From contig NZ_JAHKKG010000013.1 in the NCBI RefSeq assembly GCF_018829635.1, positions 248,001 to 312,000 of the forward strand: a stretch of 64,000 nt of DNA. The letters are read 5' to 3'. The notes beneath the pieces are model-generated. The model saw nothing but the letters and a program-made list of their open reading frames with translations, did no database searches and was not told the DNA's origin. The position numbers and the translations under genes are program-made. This stretch comes from Paractinoplanes bogorensis (GTDB lineage: Bacteria > Actinomycetota > Actinomycetes > Mycobacteriales > Micromonosporaceae). The first letter of the stretch is position 1, and each line of letters starts with the position of its first letter. Positions 42,425-50,994 of this stretch are shown in pieces.

Positions 42425-42453
42425 AATCTATCACGTCGCAAAGTAGCTTTGCG
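42425..42453. promoter_or_regulatory. Leaderless promoter and MarR operator
   Basis: CGCAAAG-TAG-CTTTGCG (42437-42453) is a palindrome with perfect 7-bp arms, adjoining the minus-strand TAGATT -10 box (42425-42430) of the MarR gene. It is shared with the divergent hydrolase at 42486. Confidence 0.7.
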
Positions 42454-42485
42454 GCATAACAATCTTGGCTTCGGGAGGCAGAACG

Positions 42486-43322
42486 ATGGAACACGTGACG
42501 TCGCGGGACGGGACGCGGATCGGGTTCCTGCGGCAGGGCTCCGGGCCGGGGATCGTGCTCGTGCAGGGCGCGATGGGGACGGCCCGCAACTACGAGAAGC
42601 TGGCCGAGGCGCTGGCGCCGGCCTTCACGGTCATCACCCCGGACCGGCGCGGGCGGGGGATGAGCCCGAGGCCGTACGAGGAGAACCACGACATCGCCCG
42701 TGACGTCGAGGACGTCGACGCTCTGCTGGCCGAGACCGGTGCCGAGTGGGTCTACGGGCTCAGCTCGGGGGCGATGATCACGCTGGAGGCGGCCCGGACG
42801 CTGCCCCGGGTCACGCGGGCCGCGGTCTACGAGCCGCCGTTCTATGCCGACGGGATCGACCGGGACGGCGTGCGGCGGCTGTTCACCGAGGTCGGCGAGG
42901 GCGATCTGCCGGCCGCGCTGGTCACCGCGCTGCTGGTCAGCCGCACCGCCCCGGCGCCGATCCGGCTGATGCCCCGGCCGATGGCGCGGCGGCTGGCCGG
43001 AGCCGTGCTGACCGCCGACGACCGCCGGACCGGCCCGGCCGCCAAGCTGCGCGACCTGGTGCCGGGCGTGCGCTACGACTTCCACGACGTCGCCGGGATG
43101 GACGGGCGGATGCCGTCGTTCGCGGCCCTGGACAAGCCGATGCTGTTGCTCAGCGGGACCAGGAGTCCGGCCTTTCTGCGCGAGAGCATCCGGGCGTTGC
43201 ATCAGGTGCTGCCTCAGTCGCAGCACATCGAGTTCGACGGGCTCGACCATTCCGGTTCGTGGAACGACGGCAGTCCGGTCGTTGTCGCGGCGGCGCTCCG
43301 GGAGTTCTTTCACTCCATGTGA
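42486..43322 (+). CDS. Alpha/beta hydrolase
   Basis: A 278-aa hydrolase. VLVQGAMGTARNYEKLAEAL replaces the usual HG oxyanion turn with QG, PDRRGRGMSPRP is the beta-4 loop, VYGLSSGAMITLEAA the nucleophile elbow (Ser near 98), and FDGLDHSGSW carries the catalytic His. A GGGAGG ribosome site supports the ATG at 42486. It is divergent from the MarR-quinone reductase operon with a shared operator and probably belongs to the same regulon. Substrate unknown. Confidence 0.87.
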   Translation: MEHVTSRDGTRIGFLRQGSGPGIVLVQGAMGTARNYEKLAEALAPAFTVITPDRRGRGMSPRPYEENHDIARDVEDVDALLAETGAEWVYGLSSGAMITLEAARTLPRVTRAAVYEPPFYADGIDRDGVRRLFTEVGEGDLPAALVTALLVSRTAPAPIRLMPRPMARRLAGAVLTADDRRTGPAAKLRDLVPGVRYDFHDVAGMDGRMPSFAALDKPMLLLSGTRSPAFLRESIRALHQVLPQSQHIEFDGLDHSGSWNDGSPVVVAAALREFFHSM

Positions 43323-43666
43323 CGGGCGGCGGCCTCGTACGTGCCGTCGGGTGTCTCGTTGAAGGCGATCGCAGCGCCGGGCGCGTGGCGGTGCACCAGG
43401 TTGATGACCTGCTCGAAGAGCGCGAGGTCGTGGCGGACGCCGCCGCCGACGACCACGACGCGCCAGGGCCGCTCGCGCACGGCCGCGGTGACGACTTCGG
43501 GGATGTCGTCGCTGCCGTCGAGGCCGATCAGGCACGTGGTGGCGCCGACTCCGGCCTGCTCGAAACGGGCCATGCCGGTCTTGATGCCGGCCGCGACCGG
43601 GGTCGGGTCCCACGGACCCGGCACCCGGTACGGGTCGAGGCCGATCACGAGAACCACGGGCTCCAT
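43310..43666 (-). CDS. Unknown alpha/beta protein (118 aa)
   Basis: A 118-aa protein with alternating strands and helices (VVLVIGLDPYRVPGPWDPTP, ATTCLIGLDGSDDIPEVVTA, RVVVVGGGVRHDLALFEQVI), resembling a small Rossmann-like domain. No catalytic motif is named. TACGGT lies six bases before the ATG on the minus strand, supporting leaderless expression. The 3' end overlaps the convergent hydrolase by 13 bp. Function unknown. Confidence 0.75.
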   Translation of the reverse strand: MEPVVLVIGLDPYRVPGPWDPTPVAAGIKTGMARFEQAGVGATTCLIGLDGSDDIPEVVTAAVRERPWRVVVVGGGVRHDLALFEQVINLVHRHAPGAAIAFNETPDGTYEAAARHME

Positions 43667-43703
43667 GCCGTCACCGTACGCCCGGCGTGTCAGGATCAGG
43701 GGC

Positions 43704-44003
43704 GTGCTCTACGGATATCTGGGTTCGATGAAGACCAAGCCGGGCCACCGCGACGAGGTCGCCTCGATCCTGACGAGCGGCGCCGACGGGCTGCGGGCGG
43801 CGGGCTGCCATCTGTACGTGGTCGGGCTGGCCGCCGACGATGACGTCACGATCTGGGTGAGCGAGATCTGGGAGTCGCGCGAGGCGCACGACGCCTCTCT
43901 GCAACTGCCGGAGACGCGGGCCGCGATCGGCCGGGCGATGCCGATGCTGACCGGCGAGTTCACCAGCCAGGAGACGGTGGTCGCGGGCGGTCTACTAGGC
44001 TGA
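43704..44003 (+). CDS. ABM-domain (antibiotic biosynthesis monooxygenase-like) protein
   Basis: A 99-aa protein with the dimeric ferredoxin-like ABM fold: LYGYLGSMKTKPGHRDEVASILTSG, CHLYVVGLAADDDVTIWVSEIWESREAHDASL, then AMPMLTGEF. Members are cofactor-free monooxygenases or haem-degrading and quinol-binding proteins. The GTG at 43704 is taken because the fold begins right there and CAGGAT lies seven bases upstream. Monocistronic. Confidence 0.83.
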   Translation: MLYGYLGSMKTKPGHRDEVASILTSGADGLRAAGCHLYVVGLAADDDVTIWVSEIWESREAHDASLQLPETRAAIGRAMPMLTGEFTSQETVVAGGLLG

Positions 44004-44049
44004 GACCTCTCTCCTGGGGAAGTCCGTGCAGCGCTTCGGCGGGTTGCAC

Positions 44050-44724
44050 TCAGTCATCGGCCGGCCGCCGGAGTAGTCGCCGTTGTTGCGCGTAGATGAT
44101 GTGACGGTTGGTTGTCACCGTCGCGGTCAGGGGCCAGCCGGGGATGGATTCTAGTTCGGCCGGCTGCCAGAACCGTTTGACCACCTCGAAACGGCGACCA
44201 TCGTTGAGGACTCGCACCTGGCGGTCGTCGGCGAGGCGCTCGTGGTGGTAGCTGTCGACGACGAAGATCCGGCCGCCGGGGCGCAGTGCTGCGGCGACCC
44301 GGCCGCAGAACTGGGTGAGGCGGTCGTCGGGCACGTGGGAGAGCCAGTAGGCGAAGAACACCACGTCGAAAGCGGCCACCGGTGGCGCCCATTCGAAGAG
44401 ATCGGCGACCACATAGGACACCTCGCCGCGGCCTGAGGTGCGTTGCCGGTTGAGGGCGAGCGTCTCGGCGCTGGCGTCGACGGCGGTCACGTGGCCGGCG
44501 TGGCGGGTCAGGTGTTCGGTCCACCAGCCGGTGCCGGCCGCCAGTTCGAGGACGGCGCCGGTGGGGGCGAAGTCGTCCAGCGCCCGCACGACCTGGTCGA
44601 TGTCGGCCGACCAGCGTCGTTCGTCGTCGGGCGACTTCGCGTAGCGGCCCTGCGACTGCCACCATTCGTCGTATTCGGGGGCGCGCTGCCGGTAGTACTC
44701 ACGTTGCTCCGCAAGCCGGTCCAT
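44050..44724 (-). CDS. Class I SAM-dependent methyltransferase
   Basis: A 224-aa methyltransferase. Motif I is VLELAAGTGWWTEHLT (near 58), the acidic residue ending beta-2 is in VTAVDASAETL, and YVVADLFEW plus FFAYWLSHVPDDRL are motifs II-III. The N-terminal YYRQRAPEYDEWW is typical of small-molecule (ubiquinone/tellurite-like) methyltransferases. TAGATT six bases before the ATG indicates a leaderless start. Substrate unknown. Confidence 0.88.
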   Translation of the reverse strand: MDRLAEQREYYRQRAPEYDEWWQSQGRYAKSPDDERRWSADIDQVVRALDDFAPTGAVLELAAGTGWWTEHLTRHAGHVTAVDASAETLALNRQRTSGRGEVSYVVADLFEWAPPVAAFDVVFFAYWLSHVPDDRLTQFCGRVAAALRPGGRIFVVDSYHHERLADDRQVRVLNDGRRFEVVKRFWQPAELESIPGWPLTATVTTNRHIIYAQQRRLLRRPADD

Positions 44725-44835
44725 CCCGGAAATCTACTTCGCGCGGGATGTCGGATCAGGGACCTCAGCGACCCCGCGGGCGGCCTTCGATGACACGCTC
44801 CGCTTGGTACAGGTGCCTACGGAGGGGCTCTCGAG

Positions 44836-45351
44836 ATGTCGATGTCGCAAGACGTCCGTGGTGTCGAACTGCCGTGGATCGAGCCGGTCGAAGTCGATGC
44901 CGCCGAGGTCGCGGAGCCGGGCGCGGCGGCCCGGTGGTGGAACACCGGCGTGCAGCACCTGATGAATCCCACCCTGGGACTGCTGACCGTTCTCAACCAG
45001 GAGACCCAGGCCATGGTCGTGGTGCAGAGCGCGGGCGCGGCTCTGGTGCAATGGCTGCTGCCCTGGTGCGACACCTACGACGAGGTGGCCTCGAAGTCCC
45101 TGGTCTTCCGCATCTTCCGGCCCGGAGTGAGCGGCGCGGGCGAGCGTATCTTCTCGGTCTTCCAGGACTACCGCAGCAACCGGGCGATGTGGCTGCCTGC
45201 GGGCGTGACCGATTTCCAGGCGCGCTCGCCGATCGAGACGTTCGTCGGATCCGGTGTCTTCCTGCCGCCCTGCTCGGTGCTCAACGTGCGGGTGGGCATC
45301 ATCCCGCCCGGCAACCTTCTGGTGCCGGTGGGAGATGTCGTCGTCCGGTGA
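44836..45351 (+). CDS. Orphan protein A of a two-gene operon (171 aa)
   Basis: A 171-aa soluble protein, unrecognised. It has an acidic N-terminus (SMSQDVRGVELPWIEPVEVDA), a helix-like middle (LMNPTLGLLTVLNQETQAMV, VQWLLPWCDTYDEVASKSLV) and a beta-rich end (VFRIFRPGVSGAGERIFSVF, VGIIPPGNLLVPVGDVVVR). GGAGG precedes the ATG. The next gene begins inside its stop codon (GTGA), so the two products are probably made in fixed ratio and may interact. There is no signal peptide. Confidence 0.7.
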   Translation: MSMSQDVRGVELPWIEPVEVDAAEVAEPGAAARWWNTGVQHLMNPTLGLLTVLNQETQAMVVVQSAGAALVQWLLPWCDTYDEVASKSLVFRIFRPGVSGAGERIFSVFQDYRSNRAMWLPAGVTDFQARSPIETFVGSGVFLPPCSVLNVRVGIIPPGNLLVPVGDVVVR

Positions 45352-46130
45352 ACGCGATCCGGAGAGGCGACGAACACTTCGACCTTGTTCTCGACGCGGC
45401 CGAGCGGCCCGCGCCCGGCGAAGTCAACGTCCGGGTCGAGGGCTTCGGCGGGGACGAGCAGCGACTGCGGCGCCGGGTCGCGGAGATCGTGGGCCGGCCC
45501 GGGGAGCCGTCGGGCCGGAGCGAGTGCCGCCCTCGTGTGCGGGAAACGGTCGGGATCACCGGCCCGTCGACGGACCCGGCGCGGCGCGCCGAGCTCGAGG
45601 ACCTGGTACGCGAGGTGCTGCCCGAGGCGTCGTCGGCCCGGGCGGCGAGCTGTGTCTGCGCCGGTGGCGTCTACGGCGATCGCATCCCGTTGACGCCGCC
45701 CTACCCGTGGTGGGGCGCCAACGGCGCCTTCGTCCCGCCGGCGGGCGGCAACCCGTCGTGGGTGATCGCGGTGAAGCTCGACGCGCCCGGCTGGAACTGG
45801 GCGCGGCTGAACCTCAACGACGGTGCCGTCGCCGGGGTGCCCCGGAACCAGGTGGTCCTCGGGCTGGCCAACCAGACCGACTGGGCCAAGGAGATCTGGG
45901 CGCAGAACTTCTGTTCCGGCCGGGTGGCGTCGGTGTTCCAGAGCGGCACCAACGCCCTGCCGAACCAGATCCGCCTCGACCAGGCCGTGTGCTGGTCGGG
46001 CGCCGACACCATCGTGTTCCGCAAACCGGGTGCGCTCGGCTTCTGGCACGACGTCGGGCACTTCGGCGCGACGGCCTTCTGGGCGGCGTTCGGCGGGACG
46101 ATCGCCGACTTCACCTGGGTGTACGACTGA
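45348..46130 (+). CDS. Orphan protein B of a two-gene operon (260 aa)
   Basis: A 260-aa protein with a charged N-terminal third (FDLVLDAAERPAPGEVNVRV, RLRRRVAEIVGRPGE), a Cys-containing linker (SCVCAGGVYGDRIPLTPPYP), and an aromatic, Trp-rich C-terminal half. That half (NPSWVIAVKLDAPGWNWARL, TDWAKEIWAQNFCSGRVASV, GFWHDVGHFGATAFWAAFGG) looks like a beta-sandwich or lectin-like domain. No family is recognised. It is translationally coupled to orphan A by a GTGA overlap. No membrane segment or signal peptide is seen. Confidence 0.7.
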   Translation: MNAIRRGDEHFDLVLDAAERPAPGEVNVRVEGFGGDEQRLRRRVAEIVGRPGEPSGRSECRPRVRETVGITGPSTDPARRAELEDLVREVLPEASSARAASCVCAGGVYGDRIPLTPPYPWWGANGAFVPPAGGNPSWVIAVKLDAPGWNWARLNLNDGAVAGVPRNQVVLGLANQTDWAKEIWAQNFCSGRVASVFQSGTNALPNQIRLDQAVCWSGADTIVFRKPGALGFWHDVGHFGATAFWAAFGGTIADFTWVYD

Positions 46131-46139
46131 CCGCCGCGC

Positions 46140-46934
46140 TCACTTGTTGGTCAGGCTGAAGTGCATGTAGTCCTTCAGGCTGGACCACGTGCCGCCCCAG
46201 AAGAAGTCGTTGCCCAGGAACGCGCGTGCCGCCCCCTCGGGATGGACCATGCCGATCAGGTAGCGCGACCGGTCCAGATAGAACGCGCTCCCGGCCGGGG
46301 AGATCGAGCGGCCCCGGATCATCGGGTTCTGGAACGGGTTGATGTCGATGGCGATGCCGAGCGCGTGCTCCGACCAGGCCGTGGTGCCGCCCACCGCGCG
46401 GCAGTTGTAGCCGGCCGTCACGGTGGCCATGTTCTTCTCAGTGGGGTTGTTGACCGCCATCGGGGCCATGCCCATGATGCGGAACCGGGTGCGATAGAGG
46501 ATGCCGAAGATCTGCTGGGTACGGGCCGTCACGTCCTTGCGGACGATCACGCTGCCGTCGTGGTAGGCGCCGGTGAAGTCGATGTACGACACCCACACCT
46601 TGCGCAGGTTGATCGGCAGGACCGGGCAGCGCTTGAGCGGATTCCAGTTGACCATGCCGGGGGTGACCGGCTCGACGCGCGTCCGGAACGCGGGCAGCGG
46701 GGCGTCCGGCGGGTTCAGCCGCATCACCGAGTCGACCTGGGCCGTGGAGCCGGGCGGGAGGCCGTTCCAGTCGGCCAGGTCCCCGGCGCTCACGTTGGTC
46801 AGCGCGGCGATGTAGGCCAGCGACTCGCCCGGCCGGACCACGTGCCACACGGTCCCGTCCGCCCGGACCGGTGCGGGACCGGTCACGGGCACGAGCAGCA
46901 GGGACAGCAGGGCGGACAGGAGAGGTTTTCGCAC
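46140..46934 (-). CDS. Secreted LysM-linked M15 D,D-carboxypeptidase-like protein
   Basis: A 264-aa exported protein with a signal peptide (KPLLSALLSLLLVPVTGPAPVRA) and a LysM-like module (VWHVVRPGESLAYIAALTNVSAGDLADWNGL, about 28-60). The M15 metallopeptidase domain has SEHALGIAIDINP (His...Asp zinc ligands, near 188-200) and a C-terminal DYMHFSL (third ligand). The expected activity is cleavage of D-Ala-D-Ala or D-Ala-linked stem peptides in peptidoglycan. TACGGT lies eight bases before the GTG. It stands alone, convergent with orphan B. Confidence 0.88.
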   Translation of the reverse strand: MRKPLLSALLSLLLVPVTGPAPVRADGTVWHVVRPGESLAYIAALTNVSAGDLADWNGLPPGSTAQVDSVMRLNPPDAPLPAFRTRVEPVTPGMVNWNPLKRCPVLPINLRKVWVSYIDFTGAYHDGSVIVRKDVTARTQQIFGILYRTRFRIMGMAPMAVNNPTEKNMATVTAGYNCRAVGGTTAWSEHALGIAIDINPFQNPMIRGRSISPAGSAFYLDRSRYLIGMVHPEGAARAFLGNDFFWGGTWSSLKDYMHFSLTNK

Positions 46935-46985
46935 GGGTACAGACCGTACGAACCAACTCGGGCGAGTCGCAGCGAAACGCGAAAA

Positions 46986-48005
46986 TCAGGCCAGCGCGAC
47001 CGGATTGGGTTGCAGAGTTACCCGTACGGGCGTGCCGGGTGCCAGAGACGCAAGACGGTCGGTCGCCACCTGCGCGACCACCAGTTCGTCCCCGACCGAG
47101 ACGGTGACCTTGCTGATCGCCCCGAGGAAGCTGGTCGTCAGGACCCGGCCGGAACCCTCGGGATCGGCGGTGACCTGCACCGACTCGGGACGGATGAGTG
47201 CGGTGACCGACGGCGAGGAGGCGGGTGACAACATCGGCAGCCGCGTACCGAGCACCTCGACCTCGTTGCCGACGACCGTGCCGGGCAGACGGTTGCTCAG
47301 GCCGACGAACTCGGCCACGAACGGCGTCGCCGGGGTCAGATAGATGTCGGCCGGCGCGGCCAGCTGCTCGAGCTTGCCGGCCCGCATGACCCCGACCCGG
47401 TCGGCGACCGCGAGGGCCTCCTCCTGGTCGTGGGTGACGAACAGCGTCGTCGTGCCGACCTCGGTCTGGATTCGCTTGATCTCGTCGCGCAGCTGCACAC
47501 GGACCTTGGCGTCGAGCGCCGACAGCGGCTCATCGAGCAGCAGCACGCTGGGCTCGATGGCCAGCGCACGGGCCAGGGCGACGCGCTGCTGCTGGCCGCC
47601 GGAGAGCTGGTGGGGGTAGCGGTCGGCGAACTGTCCGATCCCGACCAGCTCCAGCATCTCCCTGGCCCGGGTGAGCGACTTGGTGCGGCCGCGCAGGGAC
47701 AGGCCGAACGACACGTTGGCCAGGGCGGTCAGGTGCGGGAAGAGGCTGTACGCCTGGAACACCATGCCCATGTCACGGCGGTTGGCCGGCAGCGAGCTGA
47801 CGTCCTTGCCGCCGACGAGGACCTCGCCGCTGTCGGCGTCCTCGAGTCCGGCCAGCACCCGCAGCGCCGTCGTCTTGCCGCAGCCGGACGGGCCGAGCAG
47901 CGCGATGAACTCGCCCGGCTCGATGGCCAGGTCGAGGTTGTCGAGGGCGTGCGTCGGGCCGAACGAGCGGCGCAGCCCTTTGAGGTGTACGGCTACGCCG
48001 GTCAC
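46986..48005 (-). CDS. ABC importer ATPase (PotA/FbpC type)
   Basis: A 339-aa ATPase. Walker A GPSGCGKTT, Q-loop VFQAYSLFPHLTAL, signature LSGGQQQR, Walker B LLLDEPLSALD, and H-loop VTHDQEEAL are all intact, followed by a TOBE regulatory domain from about 240. This CUT1/iron/polyamine class hydrolyses ATP for the two permeases upstream; the genes overlap by GTGA/ATGA junctions. Order SBP - permease - permease - ATPase is as in spermidine, iron(III), thiamine and aminoethylphosphonate systems. Confidence 0.93.
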   Translation of the reverse strand: MTGVAVHLKGLRRSFGPTHALDNLDLAIEPGEFIALLGPSGCGKTTALRVLAGLEDADSGEVLVGGKDVSSLPANRRDMGMVFQAYSLFPHLTALANVSFGLSLRGRTKSLTRAREMLELVGIGQFADRYPHQLSGGQQQRVALARALAIEPSVLLLDEPLSALDAKVRVQLRDEIKRIQTEVGTTTLFVTHDQEEALAVADRVGVMRAGKLEQLAAPADIYLTPATPFVAEFVGLSNRLPGTVVGNEVEVLGTRLPMLSPASSPSVTALIRPESVQVTADPEGSGRVLTTSFLGAISKVTVSVGDELVVAQVATDRLASLAPGTPVRVTLQPNPVALA

Positions 48006-48793
48006 GAGGACTCCTTAGAGGTACGGCGGCGACCGCCGAGCAGGGACAGCAACAGCAGCAGGACGAAGGCGAGCAGCAACGAGGTGAGCGAGACGGCGAC
48101 CGACATGGTGGCGCTGCTCTTGCCCAGGAAGTTGATCGCGACCTGCAGGTTGGTGCGGTTGAGCAGCGACGCGATGGTGAACTCGCCGAGCACCAGCGCC
48201 ACGGTCAGGAACGCCGCCGACAGCACGGCCGAGCGGATGTTGGGCAGCACCACCCGCCACATCACGGTGCCCCAGCCCGCGCCGAGTGACCGCGCTGCCT
48301 CGGCCAGGGTCTTCACGTCGATCGCGGACAGGCCGGCGTCGATGGCCCGGTACGCGTACGGGAGAACCAGCACGGTGTACGCGAACACGAGGGTCAGCGA
48401 CGAGCCGCCCAGGAAGTAGGTGACCCAGGCGTACACGGGAGCCAGCCCGACGACCAGCACGATGGCCGGGATCGTCAGCGGCAGCAGGCAGATGAACTCG
48501 ACCAGCCGGCGCAACCGGGGCAGCCGCAGTCGCACCCAGACCGCCGTCGGGACGAGCAGCACCAGCATGAGCAGGGCGGTGAGCGCGGCCTGCAGCAGCG
48601 AGTTGGTGATGCCCTCGGCCAGCGCCGGGTAGCGCTCGCTCAACGCGGGCCAGTCGACCAGCAGCGGCCACGTCTGCGAGTCGCGGGTGGAGAACTCGAC
48701 CATCGCCACGAACGGCAGCACGAAGAACACACCGAGCACGATCAGCACGGTCCAGCGGAAGATCCGCTGCTTGCGGGCGCGCCGCGCGATCAC
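48002..48793 (-). CDS. ABC importer permease 2
   Basis: A 263-aa membrane protein with six helices and the cytoplasmic EAA motif LAEAARSLGAGWGTVMWRVVLPNI that docks on the ATPase. It starts at a GTG (48793) within the stop of permease 1 (GTGA) and ends overlapping the ATPase start. The PotC/FbpB-C-terminal type permease forms a heterodimer with permease 1. Confidence 0.9.
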   Translation of the reverse strand: MIARRARKQRIFRWTVLIVLGVFFVLPFVAMVEFSTRDSQTWPLLVDWPALSERYPALAEGITNSLLQAALTALLMLVLLVPTAVWVRLRLPRLRRLVEFICLLPLTIPAIVLVVGLAPVYAWVTYFLGGSSLTLVFAYTVLVLPYAYRAIDAGLSAIDVKTLAEAARSLGAGWGTVMWRVVLPNIRSAVLSAAFLTVALVLGEFTIASLLNRTNLQVAINFLGKSSATMSVAVSLTSLLLAFVLLLLLSLLGGRRRTSKESS

Positions 48794-49689
48794 CCCAGCC
48801 ACTTCGACGTCCTTTTCTGGAGCAGGGCGTACAGCCACATCACGACGGCCACCACGACGACCATGCCGAGCGCCATCGCCTTGCCGACGTTCTGCTGGCC
48901 GAGCAGCACCTCGCTGGTCAGGGCGCCGCGGATCTGCAACGGGATGAGCGGGCTGCCCTGGGAGACAAGAGCGGCTGCGGTTGCGTACGCGGAAAAGCTG
49001 TTGGCGAAAAGCAGCAGCGTCGAGCCGAGGAAAGCGGGTGCCAGCAGCGGCCCGGCCACGCGGGTCCAGTACTGCCAGGTGGTGCCGCCGAGGCTCTCGG
49101 TCGCCTCGCGCCACTGCGGACGGATGCCGTCGAGGGCGGGCAGGAACACGATGACCATGAGCGGGATCTGGAAGTACGTGTAGATCAGCGTCAGGCCCGG
49201 CAGTTCGAACAGCCAGACGCCGTTCTCGTACAGGTTGATGTTGAACGTGTCCTGCAGCCACACCGTGATGAAGCCGGACAGGCCGATGGTCGCCAGGAAG
49301 GCGAACGCCAGGGTGACGCCGCCGAACTGGGCCAGCACGCCGGCCGCCGCGGTCACCGTCCGGCGCAGCACGCCCTCCGGTTTCGCGGTCACCAGGGCGT
49401 ACGCGAGCAGGGCGCCCAGCACCGCGCCGACCAGCGCGCTGATCGCCGAGAGCGCGATGCTGCGGCCGAACGCGTCGAGGATGACATCGGTGCCCAGGGT
49501 CTTGATGCTGTCCAGGGACACGCCGCCGTCGTTGCCGGCGAAGGCGCCGATCACCACGACCAGCGTCGGGATGATCAGGAAGATCGTCACGTACGCGAAG
49601 AAGGGCACCGTCCCGAGCAGGGAGGTGACGCCCCGCAGGCGTGGCCGGCGGGCCACGGTCTGCGGGGCGGTGGCGGCCGCCTCAGCCAA
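48790..49689 (-). CDS. ABC importer permease 1
   Basis: A 299-aa membrane protein with six helices and the EAA-like motif WREATESLGGTTWQYWTRVAGPLL. The N-terminal 20 residues are cytoplasmic (EAAATAPQTVARRPRLRG). Its start overlaps the end of the solute-binding protein gene by 8 bp. PotB/thiP-like; pairs with permease 2. Confidence 0.9.
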   Translation of the reverse strand: MAEAAATAPQTVARRPRLRGVTSLLGTVPFFAYVTIFLIIPTLVVVIGAFAGNDGGVSLDSIKTLGTDVILDAFGRSIALSAISALVGAVLGALLAYALVTAKPEGVLRRTVTAAAGVLAQFGGVTLAFAFLATIGLSGFITVWLQDTFNINLYENGVWLFELPGLTLIYTYFQIPLMVIVFLPALDGIRPQWREATESLGGTTWQYWTRVAGPLLAPAFLGSTLLLFANSFSAYATAAALVSQGSPLIPLQIRGALTSEVLLGQQNVGKAMALGMVVVVAVVMWLYALLQKRTSKWLG

Positions 49690-50800
49690 CGGTCTTGGCC
49701 CAGTTCGCCGACAGGTACTCCTTGGCCTTGGTGTTCTGCGCCTCGGTCGGGATGACCGGCGTGCCCTCGACCTTGGGCAGGGCGTCGAACAGGGCCTTGT
49801 CGATGGTGCCGGCCTTCGCCATGGCGTCCTGGCGGACCGGGCGGGCGCCGCCCTTGAGCCACAGGTTCTGACCCTCGTCGGAGTAGAGGAACTCCTGCCA
49901 GAGGCGCGCGGCGGCCGGGTGCGGGGCGTCCTTGTTGATCGCCTGCACGTAGTACGAGCCGAGCACGGCGCCGCTGGGAACGAAGGTCTTCCAGGTCTTG
50001 AGCTTGGTCGCCTCGGAGGCGTTCAGGTAGTCCCAGTCGAAGACGACCGGGGTCTGCCCGCTCTGGATGGTGGCCGAGTCGGGGTCGACCGGCAGCAGGT
50101 TGCCGGCCTTCTTGAGCTGGCCGAAGAAGTCGACGCCGGGCTTGATGTCCTCGACCGTGCCGCCCTTGGCGATCGCGGCCATCTGCACTCCGCCGAACGC
50201 GGCACCGGCCTGGGTCGGGTCGCCGTTCAGCGCGACCTTGCCCTTGTACTCGGGCTTGAGCAGGTCGTCGAGGCTGGTCGGGGCGGGCACCTTGGCGCTG
50301 TCGTAGCCGATGGACATGTAGCCGCCGTAGTCGTTGACCCAGGCGCCGTTGGCGTCCTTCAGGTTGTCCGGGACGTCGGCGAACGTCGCGACCTTGTACG
50401 GCGCGAACATGGCGACGTTGGCCGTGGCGACCGTGGCGCCCAGGTCGAACACGTCGGGGGCACCGTCCTGACCCTTGAGCTGGGTGGCGGCGTTGATCTC
50501 GTCCTGGCTCGAGCCGTCCGGCTGGGCCGAGTTGACCTTGATGCCGTACTTGTCGCCGAAGGTCTTGATGAGCTCGCCGTAGTTGGCCCAGTTCGGGGGC
50601 AGCGCGATGACGTTGAGCTGGCCCTCGGCCTTGGCCGCCTCGACGAGCTTGTCGATCCCGCCCAGGTCAGCGGCGCTGGTCGCGCTGGCCGCGGAGGAGC
50701 CGGACGATTCCGTCTCCTTCTCGGGCGGCGAGCAGGCCGCGACCGCGGCTATAGTGGTGGCCGCCACAGTGACGGCGATCGTGCGGGTGAATGAGCGCAC
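49682..50800 (-). CDS. ABC importer solute-binding lipoprotein
   Basis: A 372-aa lipoprotein: positively charged N-terminus, hydrophobic segment, and lipobox VAACS near residue 21, so it is anchored outside the membrane. The mature fold (GGIDKLVEAAKAEGQLNVIA, FGDKYGIKVNSAQPDGSSQDE, APDVFDLGATVA, SGQTPVVFDWDY) is the type II periplasmic-binding group that carries iron, thiamine, phosphonates or polyamines. The ligand is undetermined. GGGAGG precedes the GTG at 50800. A hairpin lies in the upstream region. Confidence 0.9.
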   Translation of the reverse strand: MRSFTRTIAVTVAATTIAAVAACSPPEKETESSGSSAASATSAADLGGIDKLVEAAKAEGQLNVIALPPNWANYGELIKTFGDKYGIKVNSAQPDGSSQDEINAATQLKGQDGAPDVFDLGATVATANVAMFAPYKVATFADVPDNLKDANGAWVNDYGGYMSIGYDSAKVPAPTSLDDLLKPEYKGKVALNGDPTQAGAAFGGVQMAAIAKGGTVEDIKPGVDFFGQLKKAGNLLPVDPDSATIQSGQTPVVFDWDYLNASEATKLKTWKTFVPSGAVLGSYYVQAINKDAPHPAAARLWQEFLYSDEGQNLWLKGGARPVRQDAMAKAGTIDKALFDALPKVEGTPVIPTEAQNTKAKEYLSANWAKTVG

Positions 50801-50890
50801 CGTTGTTCCTCCCTCTGCACGCACCGGGCCGGTACGCGCTGGGTGATCATGAGAGAACTTGCTTGACGGCAGGCGACGAGAACACGACGA

Positions 50891-50928
50891 CACGGCGACA
50901 TTCCTTCGCTGTTTCCGTCGTCGCCGTG
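50891..50928. promoter_or_regulatory. Hairpin upstream of ABC operon
   Basis: CACGGCGAC (50891-50899) pairs with GTCGCCGTG (50920-50928) in the 194-bp gap before the solute-binding protein gene. It could be an attenuator or the terminator of the FHA gene. I see no conserved riboswitch core such as a TPP element. Confidence 0.4.
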
Positions 50929-50994
50929 AGCGTATCGGCGCGCTCGATCGATGCATATAGCTGCACAAACGATCCCGGAATCCTCGTAGGACAG

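Noticed and set aside
50801..50994. TPP or other metabolite riboswitch before the ABC operon
   Set aside because: No conserved riboswitch core (such as the CTGAGA element) is seen; only one simple hairpin.
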